64,000 nucleotides of DNA from Micropruina glycogenica. GTDB taxonomy: Bacteria > Actinomycetota > Actinomycetes > Propionibacteriales > Propionibacteriaceae. Numbering within the stretch: the first letter of the stretch is position 1; each line of letters opens with the position of its first letter. The notes below the pieces were generated by a model that saw nothing but the letters and a program-made list of their open reading frames with translations, searched no databases and had not been told where the DNA came from. This document shows positions 17,382-26,891 of this stretch, in pieces. Location of the stretch: positions 930,001 to 994,000 of the forward strand of contig NZ_LT985188.1 of the NCBI RefSeq assembly GCF_900289045.1, read 5' to 3'. The translations under genes and the position numbers were made by a program.

Positions 17382-17876
17382 ATGGACCTGGCCGGCTTCT
17401 ACTCGCTGATGGCGGTGACCTGCTTCACGCTGGTCGGCCTGTGGTGGACGGTGGTCGAACGCCACCCGGAGTGGAAGCGTGACGCCAAGGCCCGCCGCCT
17501 GGCGGGCGGGGTGTACCTGTCGTTTCTGCTGCCCGGGCTGATGAGTACCTTCGCCCAAGTCGACCCCGGCAGCCCGCTGCTGTGGCGGGTGAGTTTCGCC
17601 ACCGCGGCGGTGGTGGGGCTGGTCAATACCTGGCCGCTTCTGGCGCTCGACCGTGCGGCCCCGCGCGGGCTGTTTCGTCGGTTCCGGTGGTTGGTCGCCG
17701 TGCTGTACGCGGCGATCCTGGCGCTGGCCGTGGTTCCGACGTTGTCGGCGCCCACCGGCCAGCCGCCCCTGCAACTGGTCGCCCTGGCGCTGATTCTGCT
17801 GGTGGTGCTGGCCCACGGCTTGGCGTGGGAGTTCATGATGGAGCCCGATCAGCGACCCGGTGCCGCATCGCACTAG
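17382..17876 (+). CDS. membrane protein, four TM segments
   Basis: This 164-residue protein has four hydrophobic helices (about residues 4-24, 45-62, 71-90 and 104-150). It contains the motif VGLWWTVVERHPEWK after the first helix, a pattern I associate with small actinobacterial membrane proteins of unknown role. The start at ATG 17382 is divergent from the TspO-like gene. The PLD-like lipoprotein gene follows after 26 bp, suggesting co-transcription. Confidence 0.7.
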   Translation: MDLAGFYSLMAVTCFTLVGLWWTVVERHPEWKRDAKARRLAGGVYLSFLLPGLMSTFAQVDPGSPLLWRVSFATAAVVGLVNTWPLLALDRAAPRGLFRRFRWLVAVLYAAILALAVVPTLSAPTGQPPLQLVALALILLVVLAHGLAWEFMMEPDQRPGAASH

Positions 17877-17902
17877 ACGGCATCGCGACGAGTGGGGGAC
17901 AG

Positions 17903-19129
17903 GTGACCAGGCTGCGCACACGCGCCGCTGCGGGCGTGCTTGCCCTGCTGGTGGCGCTCGCCGGTTGCACCGGCACGTCGCAGCCCAGCCCGTCCACCCC
18001 CACCACGAGTGCCCCCGCGACCCCGACCCCTCAACCCGACGATGAGGCCGCCCTGCCCGGGCTGCCCAAGGCCGTCACCCAGAAGGCCGTGCTGGGCGAC
18101 CCGTGGTCGAGCAGGGCCGGCAAGGTGCACGGTGTGGCCCGATCGGCGCTGGCGATCATCAAGCAGACCCGCAAGGGCCAGACCCTCACCCTGTCGATGT
18201 TCAACCTCACCTACCCCGGCACGGCCGACGCCCTGGTGCGGGCCCGCCGTCGCGGTGTCGCAGTTCGCGTTCTGTTGAACGGCGAGGGAGCTCGCAGTAG
18301 GGAGGTTCGCATTCTGACTGCTGGGCTGGGTTCCGATATGACGCGCAAGTCGTTTGTGGTGGTGCGGCCCGGCGGCGTTCGCATGCACTCGAAGTTCCTG
18401 CTGGTCACTGCGCGCGACGGGGCGGGCCCCGTGGTGTGGGTGTCGTCGGGCAACCTCACCAGCGCGAGCGGACGCGACCAGGCGAACGAGGCGCTGATCA
18501 CGACCGGCGACCAACGGCTCTACGACTTTCTGCGGCGTCAGTTCACCCTGATGCGCCAGGGGGTCACCGACCCGCGCAGGCTCAGCCGCAGCGCGCTCAC
18601 CGCAGGCACCTTCGTTCGCACTTATCCGCTACCCAAGGGCGGACCGGCCCACGACCCGATTCTTGCGGTGTTGAACGATGTGTCATGCGTCCACGGCAAC
18701 AGACGCACCGTGATCCGGATGGCCCACCTGTTCTTGACCGCGGAGCGCCGATACGTCACAGCACGCATGCGCGAGCTGGTCGAACAGGGCTGTGACCTGC
18801 GTGTGGTGGCACGAATGGGCGGGTGGGACCGGGTCGTGGTTACGGACTTGCTTCGCGGGGGCCCGGGCAAGGTTCTCCTGCGCGCGGCGCGAGGCAGCGA
18901 TCTGCACACCAAGATCACCACCGTCGACGGTTGGAACACCGCCGGCGAGCGCATCAAGATCGCCCTGGTCGGCTCGCACAACCTCACCGGACGGGCGCTG
19001 ACCAAGACCCCCGAGGGGGTCAACGACGAGCTGTCGGTGCGCATCTGGAACCCGGCCACGGTGCAGACCTACGAACGTTGGGTCGACATGGTGATCGCCA
19101 AGCACAGCACGGCTGCCAAAGCCGCGTGA
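17903..19129 (+). CDS. phospholipase D-like lipoprotein
   Basis: This 408-residue protein has a lipoprotein signal (LVALAGC, Cys about residue 21), a Ser/Thr/Pro-rich linker and two PLD-like HKD domains. The second motif is complete (LHTKITTVD, then GSHNLTGRAL). The first (MHSKFLLVT, then SSGNLTS) lacks the usual Asp after HxK. PLD enzymes cleave phosphodiesters in lipids or nucleic acids; the extracytoplasmic location favours lipid or extracellular DNA. GTG 17903 follows GGGGGA. Confidence 0.8.
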   Translation: MTRLRTRAAAGVLALLVALAGCTGTSQPSPSTPTTSAPATPTPQPDDEAALPGLPKAVTQKAVLGDPWSSRAGKVHGVARSALAIIKQTRKGQTLTLSMFNLTYPGTADALVRARRRGVAVRVLLNGEGARSREVRILTAGLGSDMTRKSFVVVRPGGVRMHSKFLLVTARDGAGPVVWVSSGNLTSASGRDQANEALITTGDQRLYDFLRRQFTLMRQGVTDPRRLSRSALTAGTFVRTYPLPKGGPAHDPILAVLNDVSCVHGNRRTVIRMAHLFLTAERRYVTARMRELVEQGCDLRVVARMGGWDRVVVTDLLRGGPGKVLLRAARGSDLHTKITTVDGWNTAGERIKIALVGSHNLTGRALTKTPEGVNDELSVRIWNPATVQTYERWVDMVIAKHSTAAKAA

Positions 19130-19174
19130 CCAGCGCCCTTCCGCCCGGTGGTGCGCCGGGTCGACAATGCGCGC

Positions 19175-22051
19175 ATGGCTACGGGGTGGGACGCCTTCAT
19201 CTCGTACTCGCACGCGCAATCGGACGGAACCGCGATCGCCCTGCAGCGTGGTCTGGAGCGTTTCGCCCGGCCGTGGCGGCAGCGCCGGGCGATCAGGGTG
19301 TTTCGCGACAACACGGCCCTGTCGACCAATCCGGCCCTGTGGACCGCCATCGAACAGGGGCTCGGCTCGGCGAGGCAATTGATCGTGCTGCTCAGCCCGG
19401 CCGCGGCGGCGTCCGAATACGTCGACCAGGAGGTCGCCTGGTGGCTGCAGCACAAGGGCGCCGGTTCGGTGCTGCTGGTGCAGGACGACGGCCGCCTGGC
19501 CTGGGACGACGACGCGAGCGCCTTCACCGCCGACAGTGACGTGCCGTCCTGCCTGCGCACCGCCTTCGCCGAGGAACCCCGGTGGCTCGACCTGCGCTGG
19601 CTGCGCGATGCGCCGGCGGGCACCGCTGACCCCCGTTTCAACGAAGCGCTGGCCGACCTGTCGGCGCCGATTCGCGCAGTGCCGCGCGACGAACTGATCG
19701 GCGAAGACCTCAAGCAGCACCGTCGGGTGCGGTTGCTGTCGCGGGCCGCCATCACGGTGCTCAGCCTGCTGTTGGTGACGGCTGTCGTCGCCACCGTGAT
19801 CGCCGTGCGGCAACGTGACGAGGTGCTGCGGCAGTCCGTCACGCTGCGCTCGCGGCAGCTGGCCGGCATCGCGACCGGACTGCTGCCCACCGACCTACGC
19901 AATGCGCAACTGATGGCCGTTCAGGCCTACCAGACCGAAGCCTCGGCGATCACCCGGCAGACCCTGTTGACCGCGGCGGGCGCGTCGCCCGCCGTGCAGT
20001 ACGTGGTGCCGTTCGACGTGGCGATCAGCAGCCTGGGCGTCGGGTCGTCGGTGGTGGCGGTCGGGCTGCAGGACGGCCGGGTGTTCACCGTGGGGCTGAA
20101 CCGGGGCGACCTGCCATTGCTGCGCTTCACCGCTCCCGCCACGGTTACCGCGCTTCGGGCCAACGCCGACGGCGGCACCCTGGTGGTGCAGGCCGGGGCC
20201 GACGTGTGGGTGGTCGCCGCCGCCGGCTCGCGGAAACTCGACGTGGTGGCCGACGACACCATCGAGGCGATCGCGCTGTCGCCGTCCGGCCGGCGGGTGG
20301 CGGTGCTGACCGGAGCCGACGTTCGGGCGATCGAGGTGTTCGACGCCGGCACCGGCAAGCGCCTCATCAGCCGTGCCGACCCGCTCGGACCCAAGCCCAA
20401 CGAGGCGCTCGTCTACCCCTACCAGACCAGCCGGCTGGCCCTGCTGGACGATTACCGGCTGCGGTTGGTGTCGTCCGACGCGCACTGGCTGACCCTCGAT
20501 CTGGCCACCGGCGGCGCGAGCCGGGTCGGCGACACCGACTGGGTGCCGATGAGCGCCGTCTACGCCCCGTCGGCGCGGGTCGATTGGCTGATCAGGGCTC
20601 CGATCGGCGGCGAGCACGAGGTGCGGGCGTTCTCGACGGCCAGGGCCGGGTCGGGGCAGCGTGCCGTCCGTTCCGCAGCCGTGCAGGTGGCCGACCCGCT
20701 GGCCATGGCCATCAGTCCCAACGGTCACCGGTTGCTGATCAGCGACGCACAGGGCGGCGTCTCGGCGGCGGCCACGCTGGACGCCGCGGGCAACGGCTTC
20801 GCGGGTTGGTTTCCGGCCACTCCGATCGACGGGCTGGGCGCCGCCGCGGCCATCGAGTTCGTGTCGAACCAACGGGCGGTGGTCGCCTCACGAGGCGACC
20901 TGGCGGTGCTCGACTTCGGCAGCCCCGGGCGTGACCTGGCCAGCGCGCCCCTGGGGCGACGCCGCCTGGCGGTGGTCGCTGAATACGCCCAAGACCCGCG
21001 TTCGTCGGCGCTGGCCGTGTCGCCCGACGGTGCGTCCGTTGCGGTGTTCGACAACGAGCAGAGCCGACTCGAACTGCGTGCCGTGCCCGGCCGCCCCGGA
21101 CGTAGTCTCGACGCCGTCGAGTTGCCGATCGACGGTGCCGTCGGTAGCGGTTACGGACCGCTCTGGCTCGCCGACAACACGGTGCTGGTGCTCGACCCGG
21201 CCGGGGGACCGGCGCCGGTCGACGTGCCGGACGGGGTGCGGGTGTGGCGGCTCGGCCTGATCGATGACGACGACGAGGCGGTCGAGCGGCCGGTCGCGGC
21301 CCAGGCGCGCGGCGACGGCCGGGTGCTGATCGCCACCTCGACCGGCCGGGTGCAGACCCGCGAGGCACCGTCCGGTCGGTTGTTGGCAGAGACGAACCCC
21401 CTCGTCGAAGGGTTCGGCTTCGAGACCGGGGCGTTCAGTGCCGACGGCCGTTACCTTGCGCTGCTCGACAGCACCAGGTCGTACGGCGACAGCGGCACCC
21501 CCTCGCTGCGGGTGCTGGACGTCACCACGAACGAGGTGGTGCACCAACAGCCGTGGTCGCGCGGGAACGACCGCGACGATCTCGCGTTCGCCGGCAGCAC
21601 GCTGCTGGTTGCGCGTGCCGACGGCGCGGTGGACGTGATGCCCGATGCCGGCCGCGGCCCGTCCGCTCGATTGACCACCACGGGCACTCGAACCAGCACC
21701 GGATCGGTCCAGCGCACGCCGCCGGTGGTCGGTGCGGGCGGGCTGGTCGGCTTTCCCGGCCGCGGCGGCCTGCAACTGTTCGACCTCACCACACTGCAAC
21801 CGGTGGTCACCCTTGCGCCGGCACCGGTGCTGCAGGGCGAGCCGGTGGCCTATGCGTTCAGCGGCGACGGCAGCCTGCTGCTGTCGGGCTATTTCGGCGT
21901 GTCGGACGCCACCGCCGTGCTCACGTTTCGCGACCTGGAGGTCGGCGGCATCGTGCGACAGCTGTGCCTCGACGCCGGCGGCAGCGTCAGCGGCCAGGAC
22001 TGGGTTCGGCTGGTGGGCGACGACCTACCCGACGAGCTGGCATGCCGATGA
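19175..22051 (+). CDS. TIR-domain membrane protein with beta-propeller
   Basis: This 958-residue protein has an N-terminal TIR domain (WDAFISYSHAQSDG, VFRDNTALSTNPALWTAIEQ, IVLLSPAAAASEYVDQEVAWW). One transmembrane helix lies near residues 195-215 (ITVLSLLLVTAVVATVIAV), followed by a long region of WD40/propeller-like blades (ALSPSGRRVAVL, AVSPDGASVAVF, AFSADGRYLALL). The layout suggests an inner-membrane TIR sensor or NADase-type effector with an outside ligand-sensing propeller. It overlaps the next gene's possible start by an ATGA. Confidence 0.85.
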   Translation: MATGWDAFISYSHAQSDGTAIALQRGLERFARPWRQRRAIRVFRDNTALSTNPALWTAIEQGLGSARQLIVLLSPAAAASEYVDQEVAWWLQHKGAGSVLLVQDDGRLAWDDDASAFTADSDVPSCLRTAFAEEPRWLDLRWLRDAPAGTADPRFNEALADLSAPIRAVPRDELIGEDLKQHRRVRLLSRAAITVLSLLLVTAVVATVIAVRQRDEVLRQSVTLRSRQLAGIATGLLPTDLRNAQLMAVQAYQTEASAITRQTLLTAAGASPAVQYVVPFDVAISSLGVGSSVVAVGLQDGRVFTVGLNRGDLPLLRFTAPATVTALRANADGGTLVVQAGADVWVVAAAGSRKLDVVADDTIEAIALSPSGRRVAVLTGADVRAIEVFDAGTGKRLISRADPLGPKPNEALVYPYQTSRLALLDDYRLRLVSSDAHWLTLDLATGGASRVGDTDWVPMSAVYAPSARVDWLIRAPIGGEHEVRAFSTARAGSGQRAVRSAAVQVADPLAMAISPNGHRLLISDAQGGVSAAATLDAAGNGFAGWFPATPIDGLGAAAAIEFVSNQRAVVASRGDLAVLDFGSPGRDLASAPLGRRRLAVVAEYAQDPRSSALAVSPDGASVAVFDNEQSRLELRAVPGRPGRSLDAVELPIDGAVGSGYGPLWLADNTVLVLDPAGGPAPVDVPDGVRVWRLGLIDDDDEAVERPVAAQARGDGRVLIATSTGRVQTREAPSGRLLAETNPLVEGFGFETGAFSADGRYLALLDSTRSYGDSGTPSLRVLDVTTNEVVHQQPWSRGNDRDDLAFAGSTLLVARADGAVDVMPDAGRGPSARLTTTGTRTSTGSVQRTPPVVGAGGLVGFPGRGGLQLFDLTTLQPVVTLAPAPVLQGEPVAYAFSGDGSLLLSGYFGVSDATAVLTFRDLEVGGIVRQLCLDAGGSVSGQDWVRLVGDDLPDELACR

Positions 22052-22074
22052 GGGCTGAGCAATACCATCGACTC

Positions 22075-23499
22075 ATGGCGCTGCGCACCCTGATTCTCGC
22101 CGCCGGTGTCGGCGCCGGCCACAATCAAGCCGCCGGCGCGATCGACCGGGCGCTGAACCACATTCCCGAGGCGGGTGACGTCAAGCGCATCGACATTCTC
22201 GAGACCACCAACGAGATGTTCGCCAAGCTCTACGACGACGCGTACTTCACGTTGGTGTCCGAGGTGCCCTGGGTGGTCGGTTGGGGTTACGACAGCCAGG
22301 ACGCCCCGTTCAACCTGCCCCCGCTGGTGCGGTGGTGGGACCAGTTGAACACCACCGACCTGGTGCGCGGCATTCGCGGGTTCGACCCCGACGTGGTGAT
22401 CTGCACCCACTACCTGCCGGCCCGGCTGGTCGCGCTGATGCTGGCCCGACGACAGCTGCGCAGCTCGCTCACCCTGGTGGCCACCGACTACGACTTTCAG
22501 GGCCTGTGGCTGACCTCGCCGTTCACCCACTTCTTCGTCGCCCGCGACGAGTCGCGGGAGCTGATGGTGCGGCTGGGCGTGCCGCTCGACCGGGTGCGGG
22601 TGTCGGGCATTCCGGTGCGACCTGGCCTCGACGAGGCGGTCGACACCGCCGCCGTCCGGCAGTCGTTCGGGCTCGACCCCGACCTGCCGGTGGTATTGGT
22701 GTCGGCGGGCGCGTCCGGCGGCAGTTACACCCTCAACATCGTGCGCCAGGTGTTGCGCTGCGAGCAGCCGTTCCAGGCCGTCGTGGTGTGCGGCCGCAAC
22801 GACGAACTGCGGGCCGAGGTCGAGGGCCTGGTGTCGCTGCGTCCGGAACGTTTTCGGGTGCTGGGGTTCACCGAGCGCATGGCCGACCTGATGCGCATCG
22901 CCACACTGTTCGTGGGCAAGCCGGGCGGGTTGTCGTCGTCGGAATGCATGGCCGCCGGACTGCCGATGGTGATCATCAACCCGATACCCGGCCAAGAGAT
23001 GCGCAACGCCGACTTTCTGCTCGAAGAGGGTGCGGCGATTCGGTGCAACTACCCCGCGACGGTGGGCTACAAGATCGACAGGTTGCTCGCCGACCCCGAC
23101 CGCATCACCGCGATGGCCGCCAATGCGCGGCGAGTGGGTCGTCCACGCGCCGGCGAAACCGTGGCCGAGGGGTCGCTCGAACTGCTCACGCCGCCGCTGT
23201 GGATCAGCCGCGACGCGCAGAAGTCGATGCTGCAGGCCAGCCAGGACGGCAGCGCCGTGGTCGACCTCGAACCCGCCAAGCAGTTGCAGACCCTGACCGA
23301 CCCGGTGACCGGCGGCTCGCTGGCGGTGATGACCCGCGGCCAGCTCGCCACGCTGGGCGTGAGCACCTGGTCGCGCAGCGTGATGGTGTCGCGCTCGAGC
23401 CTCAAGCGGCTGCGGTGGCAGACCGAGAACATCGACCTCGCCGTGTCTGGACGGTGGCTGCTGCACGGCGCCCGGTCGCGCGAGTTCGGCCTGGCCTGA
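22075..23499 (+). CDS. GT28-type glycosyltransferase, diacylglycerol type
   Basis: This 474-residue enzyme resembles MGDG synthase/UgtP-type glycosyltransferases that transfer a sugar to diacylglycerol. Evidence includes the N-terminal LILAAGVGAGHNQAA loop, the acceptor-side CTHYLPARLVALML, the interdomain VVLVSAGASGGSYTLN and the nucleotide-sugar site FVGKPGGLSSSECMAAGLP. A C-terminal extension of about 90 residues is unusual. ATG 22048 (overlapping the TIR gene stop) is an alternative start. Its role would be glycolipid synthesis at the inner membrane. Confidence 0.8.
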   Translation: MALRTLILAAGVGAGHNQAAGAIDRALNHIPEAGDVKRIDILETTNEMFAKLYDDAYFTLVSEVPWVVGWGYDSQDAPFNLPPLVRWWDQLNTTDLVRGIRGFDPDVVICTHYLPARLVALMLARRQLRSSLTLVATDYDFQGLWLTSPFTHFFVARDESRELMVRLGVPLDRVRVSGIPVRPGLDEAVDTAAVRQSFGLDPDLPVVLVSAGASGGSYTLNIVRQVLRCEQPFQAVVVCGRNDELRAEVEGLVSLRPERFRVLGFTERMADLMRIATLFVGKPGGLSSSECMAAGLPMVIINPIPGQEMRNADFLLEEGAAIRCNYPATVGYKIDRLLADPDRITAMAANARRVGRPRAGETVAEGSLELLTPPLWISRDAQKSMLQASQDGSAVVDLEPAKQLQTLTDPVTGGSLAVMTRGQLATLGVSTWSRSVMVSRSSLKRLRWQTENIDLAVSGRWLLHGARSREFGLA

Positions 23500-23506
23500 G
23501 CGGCGG

Positions 23507-23911
23507 TCAGTGGATCAGTGCCTTGAGCGCGATCATCAGCACGCCGATCGCGGCGGTGCACAGGCCACCGATCAGCCGGGGCAGCTCACGCGGCGTCCAC
23601 CGCGCCACGCCCAGGTACCCGAGGGCGAGCATCGCCGAGCGCACCTTCAGCACGTCCTTGCGGTAGCAAAGGAAGAGCAGGCCGAGGAAGGCCGCGTTGA
23701 TCAGCATCAGCCAGACCAGGAAGATGTTGAACGACGCCTGAATGCCGATCTGCACAGCCAGCATGCCCGCGCCGTAGCTGAACAGGGCCCAGCCGATGGT
23801 CTGGAAGACGGACAGGAAGATCGCGAACGCCTGGCCGCGCAGCTGCGGCTCGACCACCGACATCACGATCGGACGGTTCACCGCGGGGTTGAGACCCTGA
23901 CCGGCACCCAT
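23507..23911 (-). pseudogene. MFS transporter, C-terminal fragment
   Basis: This frame encodes about the last 130 residues of a major-facilitator transporter: [35 protein letters not shown] and a hydrophobic FNIFLVWLMLINAAFLGLL. The N-terminal two thirds are absent. At about 23911 the sequence switches abruptly to a sulfatase-modifying-factor gene on the other strand, marking a deletion junction. Confidence 0.75.
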
Positions 23912-24266
23912 CAGCGCAACCCGACGTGGGCGACTGGCGCGAACATCTGGCAGGGTACGTTCCCGACCCACAACACCCTTGACGACGGCTGGCTCACGAC
24001 CGCACCGGTGCGCAGTTTCACCCCCAACGGCTACGGGTTATGGCAGCCGATCGGCAACGTGTGGGAATGGTGCTCCGACTGGTTCAACTCCGGCTACTAC
24101 GCGCTGCCGGCAGCCACGGACCCGCGCGGCCCCGAGCAGGGCACCGCGCGGCGGCAGCTACCTGTGCCACGCGTCGTACTGCAACCGCTACCGCAACGCG
24201 GCGCGGTCGTCGAACACCCCCGACTCGTCGATGGGCAACGCGGGGTTCAGGACGGCTGCCCGCTGA
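23912..24266 (+). pseudogene. formylglycine-generating-enzyme-like C-terminal fragment
   Basis: This is the C-terminal third of an FGE/sulfatase-modifying factor. Signature blocks are [30 protein letters not shown] and, after a frameshift near 24145 (GTAR to GGSYLCH), [17 protein letters not shown] with the active-site Cys pair, ending [12 protein letters not shown] oxidises a Cys of sulfatases to formylglycine. The N-terminal part is deleted and the frame is broken, so it is inactive. Confidence 0.75.
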
Positions 24267-24276
24267 GGCTCACCGA

Positions 24277-25662
24277 CTAGCGGTCGCAGGCGATGTCGTT
24301 GTGATTGGTGTCGCGCCACGGCGCGTAGCCGGCCTTGCCCTTGGGGTAGGGGCCCTTGCTGCAGGGGTAGTTGGTGAGCAGCTTGTTGCGCTCCGATTGG
24401 GCGTTCCAGGTCTTGAGGGCCGCTTTGTACTTCTTCATGCGGGCGGCGTTCTTCGCCTTGTTCTCGGCGACCCAGTAGGGCTGTTCATACAGCCACGTTC
24501 GTACGCCCTTGTGCCACGAGCAAGCGCCCCGTCCGGTGGCGTCGGAATGCGAGCCGTCTCGACAGATGGCTCCGACCCGAACGGGCGTTCCGTGGGTCGG
24601 CAGCAGCTTGGGAGCCACCGGCCTGGCGCCCAGTTTCACCTTCTTGACGATCACGTCTGGCTGAATCGTCTGCGTGGGGTTCGGCTTCGGGCTGGTGGGG
24701 GTGGCGGTCGCACGTGCGGACTGCGTAACCGCGGTGCTCGCCGTGGGTGTGGGTGCTGCGGCAGTCGTGGCGGCAGGGATGGGTAGCCCAACGGCGGGTT
24801 GAGCAGACGAGCCGTTCATGGCGCCGACACCCGCGTTCAGCAGCAGCAGAGCGGCGCCGCCGGCGATCGCGGTGTGGATGACTCGTCGGCGTCGGCTCTG
24901 CCCGGGCTTGCCCGTCAGCGCCGCCTTCGCGCCCGCGCCCACCCGCGCCGCAACCGAGGGGGCGTCCGCCGCGGTCACCGGCGGCAGCGGGACGGGCCGC
25001 ACTCGGGCGTGCTGGGCCCGCTCGCCCTCGACGTACGACACCAGTTGGTGCACGGTGCCCGATTCGATGGCTGCCCCGAGTTCGAGCACGAAACGCACCT
25101 GAGCCGCCTGTTCGGCCGGGTATGAGATGCCCGACACGTTTAGGCGGTTGGTCACCTGAATGAGTGAGATCGGACGTTGGGGGTCGTGTTGTACGCCGAC
25201 CAGTTTGCTGAAAGTCCACTCACGGGTTTTCAGGCCGCCCTGAAACACGACCCGGCGATTCGATATCGCGACGTGCCCTTGATCGGTGACGCGCAGTTCT
25301 TCTGCTCCGGGCACGTAACTGCCGCGCGAGCCGCCGACGCCGACTCGAATGTTACGGCTCAGCCGCACCGAGAAACCCGACGACCGATTCAATCGCACCC
25401 CCGGCGCACGCTTAACCTCGATCAGCCTGCAATCGCCGAAGCCGCCCAGCAGTGACTCCCCGCGCTTCAACACCAAGCCGCCACCGGACTGATCGGTAGA
25501 CGAACCCCTGCCCGATCGGCCCGTCGCAATCATCCAGCGCAACTCTTCGTCAGCACGCGCCCAGACGAAATCTGCGCGTCGATTCTCCTCAAAACGGCGT
25601 GCATTCTCGCGTGCCGCCCATTGTTCAGCGCGCGTCGAATGCGTGCTCGTCGATTTCGACAT
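24277..25662 (-). CDS. DUF3761/excalibur-domain membrane protein
   Basis: This is a 461-residue protein. An N-terminal soluble PH-like region (residues about 60-215) is followed by a basic stretch (GQSRRRRVIH), one transmembrane helix (about 260-280), a Thr/Pro-rich linker, a DUF3761-like segment (CRDGSHSDATGRGACSWHKG) and a C-terminal excalibur calcium-binding motif (WRDTNHNDIACDR). The topology suggests a cytoplasmic sensor and an external domain. It is on the minus strand with no obvious operon partner. Confidence 0.75.
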   Translation of the reverse strand: MSKSTSTHSTRAEQWAARENARRFEENRRADFVWARADEELRWMIATGRSGRGSSTDQSGGGLVLKRGESLLGGFGDCRLIEVKRAPGVRLNRSSGFSVRLSRNIRVGVGGSRGSYVPGAEELRVTDQGHVAISNRRVVFQGGLKTREWTFSKLVGVQHDPQRPISLIQVTNRLNVSGISYPAEQAAQVRFVLELGAAIESGTVHQLVSYVEGERAQHARVRPVPLPPVTAADAPSVAARVGAGAKAALTGKPGQSRRRRVIHTAIAGGAALLLLNAGVGAMNGSSAQPAVGLPIPAATTAAAPTPTASTAVTQSARATATPTSPKPNPTQTIQPDVIVKKVKLGARPVAPKLLPTHGTPVRVGAICRDGSHSDATGRGACSWHKGVRTWLYEQPYWVAENKAKNAARMKKYKAALKTWNAQSERNKLLTNYPCSKGPYPKGKAGYAPWRDTNHNDIACDR

Positions 25663-25782
25663 CTGTTCGTCCCCCCTGGCCGAAGGGGTCGACCATAACA
25701 GTGCGCCGCAGTCGGCGGCTGGTCGTTACGACAACTCTGTGCCGTTTTTCAGTTCAGAGCTGCGCACATTCTTTCGACACGG

Positions 25783-26814
25783 CTAGCGCCTCGGGTGTGA
25801 CTTGAAGAACGCCCACATCAGCGCAGTTGCGTCGATCTCTTGCGTGGTCACGCCCAGCGGGCTCAGGTCGACGTCGGTGCCCGGCCAGGTGTGGCCACCA
25901 CCCGTGACCCGGTAGTACACGACGTCGGCACGATCGCGGCACCTGCTGTAGCTGAACTGGGTGACGTGCTCGCTCACGGTGGTCGCAGCGGGCCCCTGAC
26001 GGCAGTCGTTCAGGCGCGCCCAGGTCTGCACCGCCAGTGAGACGGCGTAGCCCCAGCGAAGGTCGCCGTTGCCCGGCAGCGGGTTCACGAAGTCGTCCGT
26101 GCCGTGAAAGGTGATCACCGGCACCGGACGGCGCGGTGTGCAGTCCGCCACATCGGGCACGGTGGTGTCGACCGGCGACGGGCGTCCGGCCCGTAGGCCC
26201 GCCACGGGCGCGATGGCCGCAAAGGTGCCGGCCAGGTTGCACGCCAGCGCCGATGCCATGCGGCCGCCACCCGAATAGCCGGTGGCGAACACGCGGTCGT
26301 CGTCGACGCAGGCGAGCCGGTCGACGGCGGCGACGACACCGGCCAGGAATTGAATGTCGTCGCGGGCGTCCGCAGGTGGGAACTGTCCGGCCGTGGTCGG
26401 CACGCCGGGCACGTTCCAGGCCCAACTGCCGTCGGGCAGCGGCGGCGTCTGAGGTGCCAGGGCGATGGCGCCGGACGGGTTCGCGACCAGGAACTTCTGC
26501 GACTGGGCGAGTTCGGTGAGACCGCTGATGGGAGCCTGTGCGACGCCGTTGCTGCTGCTGCCGTGCAGATCGAGCACCAGGGGCAGCGCGGTGCGCGAGC
26601 TGACGCCGTCCGGCACGACCAGCCGGACGGGGTACTCGGTGCCCTTGAAGGCGACCTGAATCGTCTGCACGCCGGCCGGTAGCGAGCGTCGGCACGAGTG
26701 ACCGTGCCCGCCGGTCTCGGTCGTGCCGGCGACTGCAGGTGCGGTGAGGGTGGTGAAGAGCAGAGTGGTGATGACGACCGCGATGCCGGTCGTGCGCGCA
26801 GCGGTGGTGCGCAT
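25783..26814 (-). CDS. secreted PHB-depolymerase/LpqC-like esterase
   Basis: This is a 343-residue alpha/beta hydrolase with a signal peptide (cleavage near AVAG, residue about 30). Core motifs are LVLDLHGSSSNG (oxyanion strand), the nucleophile elbow ATGYSGGGRMA, an acid residue in FHGTDDFVNP and a His in GGGHTWPGTD. This pattern fits feruloyl-esterase/poly(3-hydroxybutyrate) depolymerase family 1. Start ATG 26814 has AAAGGAG; a start 33 bp upstream would lengthen the N-terminus unnaturally. Confidence 0.85.
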   Translation of the reverse strand: MRTTAARTTGIAVVITTLLFTTLTAPAVAGTTETGGHGHSCRRSLPAGVQTIQVAFKGTEYPVRLVVPDGVSSRTALPLVLDLHGSSSNGVAQAPISGLTELAQSQKFLVANPSGAIALAPQTPPLPDGSWAWNVPGVPTTAGQFPPADARDDIQFLAGVVAAVDRLACVDDDRVFATGYSGGGRMASALACNLAGTFAAIAPVAGLRAGRPSPVDTTVPDVADCTPRRPVPVITFHGTDDFVNPLPGNGDLRWGYAVSLAVQTWARLNDCRQGPAATTVSEHVTQFSYSRCRDRADVVYYRVTGGGHTWPGTDVDLSPLGVTTQEIDATALMWAFFKSHPRR

Positions 26815-26891
26815 TCGAACTCCTTTGTTCGGGGTGAATGGCTGCATTGTTCGCCGCAGTGGTTCAGGGCGTCAACGCTTAGGGTCTGACC

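Noticed and set aside
21889-23466. 525-codon minus-strand frame opposite the glycosyltransferase
   Set aside because: It is an antisense shadow of a well-supported gene, with His/Gln/Arg-rich non-protein-like composition.
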